Assembly: GCF_963855985.1 (NCBI RefSeq)
Contig: NC_087104.1
Coordinates: 13,578,001 to 13,642,000 of the forward strand
Length of the DNA: 64,000 nucleotides
Direction: 5' to 3'
Source of the DNA: Ostrinia nubilalis
Taxonomy: Eukaryota; Arthropoda; Insecta; Lepidoptera; Crambidae
The translations under genes were made by a program, and so were the position numbers. The notes beneath the pieces were generated by a model that worked only from the letters and a program-made list of their open reading frames with translations, had not been told where the DNA came from and searched no databases. The number at the start of each line of letters is the position of its first letter. Positions within the stretch are counted from its first letter, which is position 1. Below, piece after piece: positions 55,502-64,000 of this stretch.

Positions 55502-55680
55502 AATAGAGGTCAAAGTCAAAATCAAAGTTTCCAGTGCGCTTATACACGTCTGAAAAATATAGCTTGTCCTACAACCACTTCAGGACATCATATGGGCTGG
55601 TGCTGAAAAGAAGTGGCGGAAAACCTCAGTCACCTTTGAGGTGCAAGCAGTATTTTAAATCCAGCCATTGATGACGTTGT
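55502..55680 (-). mobile_element. CR1-like LINE 3' end, minus strand
   Basis: GGTCAAAGTCAAAATCAAAG (tail), then GCGCTTATACACGTCTGAAA and GGCTGGTGCTGAAAAGAAGT. It is untranslated sequence related to 50440-50575. Confidence 0.55.
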
Positions 55681-55797
55681 AACATGAAGTCATCATTTGG
55701 TATCAGACAATATGTCAGCTATCTTAGGCATTGGATATACTTCGTAGCTCAATCAAACCATCATGGCTTAAATTATACAGTCCTAGTCTTTACAGGT

Positions 55798-55985
55798 CCT
55801 GTTCAGATGGGGATTCTGGATGTCTCAAACTTGGAGTGCAAGTGTGCTTGTGTTCCCCAGTCGACGAAGCTCATGATGTCGTGCCCTGCGTGCCCAAACA
55901 ACTGCACGCAGGAAGATTAATTAATAAAGGCTACTGACAACGCCGCTCTTGTGGCGGAGTTTTGGGCTGACATTGAGTAGGTTTC
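55798..55985 (+). pseudogene. C-terminal fragment of a LINE ORF2, copy 3
   Basis: The + frame reads MGILDVSNLECKCACVPQST, KLMMSCPACPNNCTQED, stop, LIKATDNAALVAEFWADIE, stop. It is co-linear with 12042-12230 and followed by the same short 3' UTR (TTTAGGTTGACGACAAGACA against the antisense at 12020-12045). Confidence 0.6.
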
Positions 55986-56048
55986 TTTAGGTTGACGACA
56001 AGACAAGAAGAAGAATAGTCCTTGTGATGTACTGGTCACAATTAACTT

Positions 56049-56169
56049 TAAGGTTGGTTTCACCATCTTACTTTAACTATAACTCGTCAAAAATCTGTCA
56101 AACTCTACACAAAAAACACCGGGTATCATTATAGTTACGGTGAAAGTTAGGTGGTGCAACTTAGCTTTA
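56049..56169. mobile_element. Palindromic MITE family A, copy 4
   Basis: TTAAGGTTGGTTTCACCATC to TAGGTGGTGCAACTTAGCTT, core AAAACACCGGGTATCATTAT. Confidence 0.85.
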
Positions 56170-57129
56170 GTAATATCTCGCCCCGTCCCCGCCCTACACT
56201 CGCGCCGCCCGCCCAAAACGCGACGGCAACCGGCAGCGATGAATTACTGCAAATTAAAATTGTTTAATGAATCAACGTTATTGCCTCCAAGATTTGTTTT
56301 CGGTTAATTAAGGCTTTCGTTATTGGTGCGCTCTTACACCTGTTTTCATGTGTTTATCGATTTGTTATGTTATAATTACGTGTAGTTACACGTGTTTGAC
56401 GTATTCACTTCGACTTCACGGAGCAAAGAAGGGTAATGTTATACATATGTTTGTTTAGGTACTTTGTGGCTTTTTAGAGACCAATGTGTGGTCCAAAAGC
56501 GGAAAAATGACAAAAAAGTGATTTGTTTTCCACTAACCCGTTATTTATTCGGTAATATACATATATGGAAAGTTAAGATCGTCAAAATAACTACTGTAAT
56601 TATAGTTTGATTTTCATAGTGATGTCTACAAAGTAAATAACGTAAGTAAAACACGCCAAACAAACGTTTTGTGAGATAGTAGATAATGAATGGAGCGGTC
56701 AAGGACGTGATACAGTCATTATTGACATTATAATTCAAATTCAAATTCAATTCAAATTCAAAACGACATTACTTAGACATTACTATTACTATATTTATAT
56801 TTAAAGTTGTACGTCCATAACACTTGGTTCTAAAAAAACCCAAAACTAAATTACACGGCATTTTCTTACAGTAATTCTATATTTTGACGCGAAATTATCA
56901 AAGCTATAAACAATGCACGTTAAGTTTAAAGCGGACGAACAACGAACGGAAATCAATGGATTTGTGTGAGGAAGCCGTAGCTTATGCCCTACCATGCCAC
57001 GCGGACTGGCGAAGGTGACCACGGTTCTGTGACAATGCAGGACTTTGGCAAAGCTGGCTTGTAATGTACAAAAAAGTATTTAAAAGAGTTTATTATCCGT
57101 TATCTAATACCCATAGCACAAGCTTTGCT
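56170..57129. other. No gene seen
   Basis: A short AATTCAAATTCAAATTCAAT run near 56731-56760 resembles the start of an antisense LINE tail. The rest is unassigned. Confidence 0.35.
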
Positions 57130-57140
57130 TAGTTTGGGAT

Positions 57141-57249
57141 CTATCTTATCTTATATAACAGCCTTTTAGGAGGTTCGCCTTCGAAAATAGGCCTCCTCTT
57201 CAACTCTAGCCACTCGCATCTAGTTCACTCCAGCCTGCTGCCGGCTGTC
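57141..57249 (-). pseudogene. 109-bp RTE-type LINE end with perfect TSD
   Basis: A CTATCTTATCTTATAT tail, then CCTTCGAAAATAGGCCTCCT and TCTAGTTCACTCCAGCCTGC, antisense to the same RTE subfamily as 45951-46450. A perfect 11-bp duplication, TAGTTTGGGAT, flanks it (57130-57140, 57250-57260). Confidence 0.88.
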
Positions 57250-57260
57250 TAGTTTGGGAT

Positions 57261-58075
57261 GCCAAAGTGTAAAAATGTTGAAATATATTATTGTAATTTT
57301 TTACTTATGTAAGTACATTAAATGTCAAAATATTTAGCTCGAGGAGTGGTCTTCACAATTCCTGTTTGTTCCACACTAATGTGTGATAGGTAATTGGAAC
57401 AGTACAATACTGTACTTTCATCTCGCATTCGTAAGAATATAACCACGAAGAACCGTAGCGAAAGACGCTACGGTATTTTATTTTGCCTCTATTTGTAAAA
57501 CCACTATAAACAGTAAAGTAACATGCAATAAAGGTTTTGAATTTGTATTACTTTATTGTACTTCTGACATACAGATAGCGAGAATTAAGTTTGACTTGAC
57601 AGATTTATGTTCCCCAGGAGTACCTAACAGTTAGCCACAGTTGCTGTGAAACATAAGATCAGCGCCACGCTACACTAATGCTACGCGCCAGAAGTTTTAA
57701 ACAAAAATTCAATGATAGTATTATCCTTTTTAGGCCTAATAGCTTGCTCACCCCAGTGGACGAAGCGGGTGGTTCTCAAATAAATTGCTACCGCGCATGA
57801 TTTAACTAGTGTTAACACCTGATTTTACTTTTACATTTCCCGAAATTATTGTTACGTACACTTGAAGAGAAAAGCATTAAGGTAGGCAAGTAATAAAAAT
57901 CACATATTTCTAAAGTCATTTCATGTTACACCGGTAAATCGTATACATAACTCTAATACAAATTGCGCATATTGATTCGTACAGTGTTTTGTGTTCTTGT
58001 TTGTACAGTCAACGAAACATTTATCATTAGAGCATCTTGTTTAGTTAAAATAAGTGAGAATTTACACCAAAAATG
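57261..58075. other. No gene; small hairpin
   Basis: CCGTAGCG AAAGA CGCTACGG near 57453-57474 can form a hairpin followed by T-rich DNA. Its role is unknown. Confidence 0.35.
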
Positions 58076-58243
58076 TAATGCACCCGTATTCAAACGATAC
58101 TTGCTTAAGTGAAGCACCAACAAGAATAGAGCTCTGTGATTGGTTCGTGTGTGTCAGTCACTCCGCCGCTCAAATATAAATAATATCTATGAATAGGTTC
58201 TGGGACCATGTGCGTCCACGCGCACTATGAGACCTCATAGTAA
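58076..58243. mobile_element. Second copy of the 13590-13748 MITE, inverse orientation
   Basis: ACCCGTATTCAAACGATACT, GAGCTCTGTGATTGGTTCGT and CACTATGAGACCTCATAGTA are shared in reverse order with 13590-13748. The right terminus is incomplete. Confidence 0.65.
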
Positions 58244-58947
58244 TCCTCAAGTCTCTTGTGCTATCGACTGTACATCTACATATCAAGGATGTTCGCCTAT
58301 AATATGCAATAACTAACACCGACGGCTGAGTAAAAGTAACTACCGTAAGTCGTGAAAACTATGAGGGTGTGGTCAAGGATTTGAATTAGAACTTGTTATT
58401 ATCTATTGTATTTATTGCCTGTATGAATTAACCCTGGTTCCGGAATTAGCTATGAAGTTCTGAAAGACTTGGATAGTACCACCCTAACTTTTCTTGTGAA
58501 TGGAAAAGGTGAGTAAGGACTGTCCTCCTGTCCTCCATTTGCCTCTGGCAAATTAGAGAGAAGAATCTCGTAGGGAATGAGGTGAAACGGTCGGTGGTCC
58601 AAAGTTTGTATGGATAAGATTTAAAGCGAGCTAAGCAACAGGCAGATTTATTATCATCATTCTCATTTATTTATCAAAATTCTTTTACGTAAAAGATATA
58701 CTTCTGTCCATCCTGAAGGCTTTGATTTGTACTTATAATAAAAATGCTACTTCAGAGCTTGGCTTCAAGCTAAAATGTCATTAAAGTTTCATTAAAGCCG
58801 TTAACTACTCAGCCAGTACATTCAATCAGTTGGGCTGCCGTAGTGAGTCGTCGCGACAGCAAATTGTTATAATAACTTTTAAATATCTTCGCCGAGTCTT
58901 GCTGGCTCCTTGAAATGTATGGAGCTGATACAACTTAATTAATATAA
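58244..58947. other. Unassigned
   Basis: 58535-58560 (CCTCCATTTGCCTCTGGCAA) is shared with 60888-60905, a possible scrap of a dispersed repeat. Nothing else recognised. Confidence 0.3.
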
Positions 58948-59064
58948 TAAGGCTGAGTTGCACCACCTAACTTTGACCGTAACTACAGCGATAACAGATG
59001 TTTTTTGTATGAAGTTTGACAGATTTTTGACGTTTGTCAAAGTAAGATGGTGCAAGCCAGCCTA
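58948..59064. mobile_element. Palindromic MITE family A, copy 5
   Basis: TAAGGCTGAGTTGCACCACC to GATGGTGCAAGCCAGCCTAA, same orientation as copy 2. Confidence 0.85.
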
Positions 59065-59166
59065 AGAATCGTACCGTCACATTGTGCTAACGTGAATAGT
59101 GTAATTAGTTTTATAGCGCCCTGTTCAATAAAATAAACAAGAGACACCTTACAGACTACAAAACCT

Positions 59167-59289
59167 TAGGCTCGGTTGCACCATCATACCTTAACTTTGA
59201 CAAACGTTAAAAATCTGTCAAACTCCGTACAAAAAACACCGGTTGTCGTTATAGTTACGGTCAAATTTAGGTGGTGTAACTCAGGCTTA
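59167..59289. mobile_element. Palindromic MITE family A, copy 6
   Basis: TAGGCTCGGTTGCACCATCA to TTAGGTGGTGTAACTCAGGC, opposite orientation to copy 5 and only about 100 bp from it. Confidence 0.85.
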
Positions 59290-59352
59290 GTTTGGTCAGG
59301 CAGCTAGTTAGTATGATCATGGAACAATAAATAAGTCACCCAATCTGTAGAG

Positions 59353-59512
59353 TACGGGATTTTAGTCGGCCGAAAGTTTGGTCGGGCAGTTAGTCAGTAT
59401 GAACATAGAACTGCCCACATTTACCCATTAACTACACAGACAATTTTGTATTGGCCGATTCCTTATACAAATTGGAAGCCCATCGGCCCACTAAAAGTGC
59501 AGGGTGTTTTAA
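59353..59512. mobile_element. Second copy of the CGGCCGA-rich MITE
   Basis: TTTTAGTCGGCCGAAAGTTT, GTATTGGCCGATTCC and CATCGGCCCACTAAAA align with 53812-53946 in opposite orientation. It is more decayed. Confidence 0.65.
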
Positions 59513-60026
59513 TCGCATATTCAACAAGTCCATAAGTTAAACAAATGAAATTCCTCAGGGGGCACTCATTTTCAAGCGCAACTAAAAAGTGCAATAATGC
59601 CATCTATATTTTTGCACGTGACTTAAAGTCGGGGCGAAGTTATGACGACCACGTGGATGTATTAACAATGTTACATGGCCGTTCAAATCCAGGTGCAGGT
59701 TTCGCAGAATTTGTGTTCTTTAGCTTCAAACTAACCAGCTCTATACAGACACGCGCTTTAGTTGGAATTAGCCCGCATACGTGACTTGGCAATTTGCGTT
59801 AAATTATTCGCGAATCTCGGGAGCACGTAGCGTGCACATTAACGATACTAGTCCCTCTGATTAAACGCATTCGTTTGAGAAACGTAGCGTTTAATGATAT
59901 GGTTACATTTTTAAAACTGTGCACTACTAGTACTAGAATCTGTATCATTTTCTTTTTAACCTTTCAAGTTTTCTCGTTCGTATCGTGTCAAAAATTGCCT
60001 TAGGTGCCACACATTGGGTATATTGG
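59513..60026. other. No gene assigned
   Basis: The + frame 59545-59784 (79 codons) has no recognised domain. Confidence 0.3.
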
Positions 60027-60227
60027 CTCCAAGTTATAGGCCCGGTTTCCTGGAAACCGGGCCTATAACTTGGAGTGGAAACCGTTTCCACCAACGTAAA
60101 GTGGTGCGGAAAAGAGAAGAGGTGTGTCAGGCGGACAATTTTTTCAAAAGAGCAGCGCGGAGCGGCCCTTCGCAATGTGCAAAGCGGAGAGGAGATGTGG
60201 TAATAATAAAATCTGATTGGTTCGTTC

Positions 60228-60357
60228 GTTTCAGCCGAAAGACGTCCACTGCTGGACAAAGGCCTCCCCCAAGAATTTCCACACAGACCGGTCCTGCGCC
60301 GCTCGCATCCAGGCGCCTGCCGCGACCTTCACCAGGTCGTCGGTCCACCTAGTGGGT
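60228..60357 (-). pseudogene. RTE-type LINE 3' end, minus strand
   Basis: A CGTTCGTT tail, then CAGCCGAAAGACGTCCACTG through CACCAGGTCGTCGGTCCACC. About 45 terminal codons, decayed. The frames on both strands (59945-60352) cross repeat boundaries and are not genes. Confidence 0.75.
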
Positions 60358-60365
60358 TGCTGATT

Positions 60366-60664
60366 TTTTTTTATCCTGATTTACCATCAGGTGACGATCA
60401 GTCCGAAGGTGGAAGCGAGCTTCACCCGGAATCCTCAACCACGGAGGAACTGGCTATCTTACCTCTAACTGCTGGAACACAACAATGCTGTTAACATTAT
60501 TGTTATGGCGTCAGACTTAGGTAAGATGGTGGTAGCTAGCCAGGCGGACTTAAAACAAGCCCTACCACCAACCAAACTGAACAGAAAAATCTTCCCCCAC
60601 TGGGAATCGAACCCGGGACCTCTGCGTCTGAAGCAGGTGGTCTTACCACTACACCACAGAGGCG
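60366..60664 (-). mobile_element. tRNA-headed SINE, complete-looking, minus strand
   Basis: The minus strand begins GCCTCTGTGGTGTAGTGGTA (box-A-like), then GGTCCCGGGTTCGATTCCCA (box B), followed by a ~220-bp body shared with 9245-9484. It ends TGGTAAATCAGGATAAAAAA. Internal Pol III promoter elements are visible. It is a SINE, not a functional tRNA gene, since it runs directly into the body. Confidence 0.82.
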
Positions 60665-60730
60665 GTTAGTTGGTCACCGATTGGTTATCCAATACATATC
60701 TCCGCTCCGCTTTAGTGGAAACCGGGCCTT

Positions 60731-61050
60731 AGACCAATACACCAGTGTGTAAATCGGTATTGGTCTTACGTTTATGTCCATTGTCCAGTCTTTGAACGAA
60801 ATTTATGGCAACGGTATAAAGCAATTTTGAAACTTATTTTATAAATGTCTAACCCATCTGGCCAAGGTGGGGAATGTAGCCCAAATCCTCCATTTGCCTC
60901 TGGTAAATAAAAAGGTCCTACTCCTGAAGTCAAGAGTTAACTTGATAATGAGGATGCTCAAGCTTGAGTTAAGGGTTCTCCAGACAAACTTTTATCACCA
61001 TTTCCATCTACTACTACTACTACTACTATTTCTATTTATTTATATTAACC
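60731..61050. other. Unassigned
   Basis: A short (CTA)n run lies near 61009-61027. No gene seen. Confidence 0.3.
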
Positions 61051-61238
61051 GGCAGACAGTGGTGACTGAATTTGTTGCGGCGCTTCTTCTCAGCACTTGC
61101 CAAATGTTGGTCTCGAAGCGCTGGTAGGGTAAAAAGATTATGAGACATGTAGAGGCTCCTTAAGAGCAAAATGACTATTTGTAAGAACTATTTATTAGTC
61201 TAAACAAATAAAGAAATTTTGACTTTGACTTGACTTTG
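61051..61238 (+). mobile_element. 3' end of a CR1-like LINE, second copy
   Basis: GCGGCGCTTCTTCTCAGCAC is followed by GGTAGGGTAAAAAGATTATG and ends AATAAAGAAATTTTGACTTT plus a GACTTGACTTTGAC tail. Strongly similar to 27367-27475 over about 110 bp. Confidence 0.75.
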
Positions 61239-62000
61239 ACATCTAAGTATTTCTTTCTTAGGTAGGTACAGATTAGCCTATTTTGAGTCATTTTGAGATC
61301 CAGCCAAACCTCAAAATTTGAGAACCTAGGACTCAAACTACTGCTAGGACCGCAACCAAGGTAAGAAGCAGAATAGATACGATTAAATTGGAAAACATTC
61401 ACTCAATTTCCGAACGGACTGTAGCGTCTGCAAAAAAGTTAGATACGTTTAAAAGTTGATATTTTTAACAAATAATTCCGAATGAATAAATTACTATGTC
61501 GTTGATTTATATTGCACCATATTTTGATACCAAGATTTATAAGGTTAGTCAAAATCAAAGTCAAAAATTTCTTTATTGCTTCACCTACTAAATAGTGCTT
61601 ACAAAGTCTGTCAAACAGTCTGGATGTCATTTTTTTTAAACAAGCCCAAGACAAACTGAAGTAGAGATTAAAAAGTAAAACAAGATTCACAAAGTGAAAA
61701 AGAAAGAAAAAAAAACTTTAAGGGGGATATTAGCTCTCAAATGAAAACAAAAGTGAATCACTCGATCAAAAAAGGAATAGTACATTTTGACAGGTAATGA
61801 CAATACTTAATTAAATTACACTCTTTTTTGCTGACGGTCCTCCGAGAAGCACGTCGCGCTCCCTAGTCGCAGTCTGACAAATCCGCCACGAGTGGACGAT
61901 ATCGAGACGTATATATTTGCTGACGGTACCCCGTCCGCAGGGTAGGGCCGTGGCTTGATGGTAGCGGGGATTGTTATTGCCGATATAATAATAATTATTC
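61239..62000. other. No gene; LINE tail at 61550-61640
   Basis: AGTCAAAATCAAAGTCAAAA then TTTCTTTATTGCTTCACCTA is an antisense LINE tail. 61820-61990 is GC-richer, with two GCTGACGGT starts 81 bp apart; unassigned. Confidence 0.4.
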
Positions 62001-62045
62001 TTACTAGCCCCAAGCTTTTAATTATTAAAAGCTTGAGGCTAGTAA
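62001..62045. repeat. Hairpin with 22-bp arms, one mismatch
   Basis: TTACTAGCCCCAAGCTTTTAAT (62001-62022) pairs with 62024-62045 around a single T. Confidence 0.85.
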
Positions 62046-62329
62046 AAAGAGCCTATAATCAGGGCAATCATGATTTACCTCATATTATTATGCAAAGTCG
62101 CAATAGTTCCACTATTACAAGGATATTCTAGATTTTTTTTTTAGTTTGTAGAAATGCTAGATGCTCGCATAATATGCGTTATATCATAACGAGCAGTATT
62201 AGTAGTTACTCTTTTTCACTGAATATGTCTTTTACGAGCTATTTGACCTCGGCTTTTCTAACAAGTGGAGGTTATACTACTATTGCCTATAATTGATTTA
62301 GTTAGCCTACTTTTTATCGAAATCAAAGA
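62046..62329. other. Unassigned
   Basis: No feature recognised. Confidence 0.3.
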
Positions 62330-62490
62330 GGACGAATTTGCGGGGAAAAAATAGTTAAATACGGGAATATTCCCACCTCTCGTTCCCACCGCTGCAACTC
62401 CTGTGTAGCCAGGATCTACAGCTTGACCGCCAATAAAAACCCAACCAGTGAAGGTCAAGTTTGTCCCGAGGGAAATTCCTAAAGCCGTAG
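62330..62490 (-). repeat. Second copy of the FTGWV-GGQAVDPGYTGV repeat
   Basis: The minus frame reads TTALGISLGTNLTFTGWVFI then GGQAVDPGYTGVAAVGTRGG and continues to a stop at 62258. The shared block matches 53700-53790 at DNA level with few differences (one 3-bp insertion). Product unknown. Confidence 0.5.
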
Positions 62491-63440
62491 TGGAAAAGGT
62501 ACTTTTCTTATTTGGTTGTGATGAGTACCTACTTTAATTTAGTAGTTAAATAGAGATATTTTAAATAGAGAAACAATATTTGACCGAATTGAGAACCTCT
62601 ATTTTTGAAAGTCGGTTAAAAAAGCCACGCTATCACACAGCCACGGACGAAACCGCCACGCTCCTGCGACTGCGGCGAGTTTAACTCGTATTGATAACTC
62701 GGTAATAGTTTTTCTGCTCAGCACTTATGAGACATCGGTTCAAGTTGCGAGTACTCGATACTCGGTTTTTGCCCGTATCGAATGTTCTTAGCACGAGTTG
62801 GGACTTGGGAGTTACGCGGTATAGCGTTTCATGATTCGAGTATTTTGATAGTTTGTGACTTCACTTTCGATTTCAAGGCATGGTCGCCATAATAAAGCCT
62901 TGGTCTTATTTTATGGTAAAAAGTAGGTATAAATAACAACAACTATTCTGGTTTTGGGGTTTTGGGTTACAGTAAAGTGAAATGAATAAAGTACTTAGTA
63001 AGGTCATAAATATTCTACTATTTTAACAGTCAAGCTGACCACAAACGAAAACTTAGGGGAGAGTTCGGTATATTGTACCGCCGGGTAAATTGTACCACCC
63101 TCATATTTCGTAAAGTATTTATTGAATGTCTGTAATTGCAACACTCAGCGATACACAAATAAATTCAATTAATATCGGCCATGTGGTTTTTGCCGTGACA
63201 ATTAACACGTGTGTTTTATTTTGAAAAGTATTTTTTCATTGTTTTCAAGTAACTTTTGACAATGCATGTTTAGTTTGTAATTTTGTTAAATTTAATCACA
63301 GGGTGTTTCTAATATATTATTTAGAAGCGTAAATTAGTGTGGATTACAATTATTTGAAAGATTTTTCGGTATTTATAAGCTATATTTTTTTCCGATTTTT
63401 TAAAAGCACTATCACCTAGTCGGCTAAATTGTACCACATC
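62491..63440. other. No gene; TTGTACC motif cluster
   Basis: GGTATATTGTACCGCC, GGTAAATTGTACCACC and GCTAAATTGTACCACA occur at 63068, 63084 and 63422, the last just before the RTE insertion. They may be the remains of one repeat. Confidence 0.35.
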
Positions 63441-63451
63441 AAGTTGTATAG

Positions 63452-63831
63452 TTCGTTTACGGATTTCCTCATTTCTGATTCGATCTCGCAAAGAAACACC
63501 AAGCATAGCCCTCTCCATAGCACGCTGTGCAACTTTGAGCTTCTGTATAAGGCCTATAGTGAGAGGCCACGTTTCCGAGCCATAAGTTATCACTGGCACA
63601 TAGTGCGCAGAACTGACGGCCGATGGGGCAGCAAGGTTCTGGAATGGAGGCCGCGTACCGGAAGGCGCAGCGTGGGACGTCCACCTACAAGGTGGACCGA
63701 CGACATCGTAAAGGTAGCAGGGAAGCGCTGGATGCAGGCCGCTACCAATCGATCAACGTGGAAAGCATTGGGGGAGGCCTATGTTCAGCAGTGGACGTCC
63801 TATGGCTGACATGATGATGATGATGATGATG
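63452..63831 (+). pseudogene. RTE-type LINE end with 5' inversion (twin priming) and perfect TSD
   Basis: Minus strand, 63600 down to 63452: VPVITYGSETWPLTIGLIQK, LKVAQRAMERAMLGVSLRDR, IRNEEIRKR. Plus strand, about 63595-63809: HIVRRTDGRWGSKVLEWRP, RTGRRSVGRPPTRWTDDIVK, NRSTWKALGEAYVQQWTSYG and a stop, then an (ATG)n tail. The first piece belongs directly upstream of the second, with about 18 codons lost at the join. Perfect 11-bp duplications, AAGTTGTATAG, lie at 63441-63451 and 63832-63842. The + part is free of stops, so the insertion is fairly recent. Confidence 0.92.
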
Positions 63832-63842
63832 AAGTTGTATAG

Positions 63843-64000
63843 AACTTTACCCAAGGATTTTGAAATTTTTTTTTAGTAAATCATATTTTGAAGTTTTATT
63901 TGCGTAGTTATGTTTAACTAACAATAAATGAAAGCAAAAGACTGGCAAAGTAGGTTAGGTACAAGTGTGCGTTACGATAATTGGAATTACAAAACTTTTA
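63843..64000. other. Unassigned right flank
   Basis: AT-rich, nothing recognised. Confidence 0.4.

Larger units (their letters stand above)
60027..60730. mobile_element. Mosaic: MITE with GGCCCGGTTTCC ends filled by a LINE end and a SINE
   Basis: The left end GGCCCGGTTTCC (60039-60050) and the right end GTGGAAACCGGGCCTTA (60714-60730) are inverted. At the left the end is doubled head-to-head into a perfect palindrome, arms 60027-60050 and 60052-60075 around a single T. GATTGGTT lies on both sides of the inner insertion (about 60220 and 60680), a likely target duplication. Confidence 0.65.

Noticed and set aside
57453..57490. Hairpin plus T-run as a terminator
   Set aside because: The genome is eukaryotic and no gene ends here, so a bacterial-style terminator makes no sense.
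60590..60664. Possible tRNA gene, minus strand
   Set aside because: Boxes A and B are present, but the sequence runs straight into a repeat body shared with 9245-9484, so it is a SINE head.

Overview
The window looks like AT-rich intergenic or intronic DNA from a moth or butterfly. The evidence is the set of repeats: (GTCT)n-bearing inverted-repeat elements, RTE-type LINE 3' ends with (ATG)n or (GATA)n tails, tRNA-derived SINEs, many short palindromic MITEs and a Jockey-type LINE. No complete host gene can be supported. The best host candidate is a weak two-exon model, 26981-27124 plus 28874-29005 on the + strand, with good splice-site context and matching phase but no recognisable product.

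The only intact genes belong to a full-length-looking Jockey-clade non-LTR retrotransposon (5' end uncertain, about 32000; 3' end 37452). ORF1 (32512-34113) is a Gag-like protein with three zinc knuckles. ORF2 (34113-37049) carries an apurinic-type endonuclease and a reverse transcriptase with intact catalytic motifs. The two ORFs overlap as TAATG, and the copy ends in 55 uninterrupted A residues, so it is probably young and possibly still mobile.

Layout. 1-20 kb: a hAT-type element with a nested (GTCT)n element, a 5'-truncated RTE copy with target-site duplications (TSDs), scattered SINEs and MITEs, and a degenerate ~140-bp satellite near 18 kb. 20-22 kb: a hAT inserted inside a tandem duplication that contains another hAT end. 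22-29 kb: a 147-bp tandem duplication and the candidate host exons. 29-32 kb: GC-rich DNA split by a hAT that keeps the last ~55 codons of a transposase and itself carries a 1.18-kb element with 39-bp inverted ends. 32-37.5 kb: the Jockey element. 38-46.6 kb: densely nested MITEs, a hAT, a (GTCT)n element with internal tandem repeats, a CR1-like LINE fragment and a 5'-inverted RTE. 46-64 kb: further MITEs, SINEs, a hAT inside a SINE, a long perfect hairpin with a tRNA-like loop, and a second 5'-inverted RTE at 63.5 kb.

Many insertions can be placed exactly because their TSDs are intact: 8 bp for six hAT-type elements (one with a single mismatch) and 11-14 bp for five RTE copies. Two RTE copies have the structure expected from twin priming. 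I did not find a new defence or metabolic system; the notable content is the insertion history and a possibly live Jockey element.
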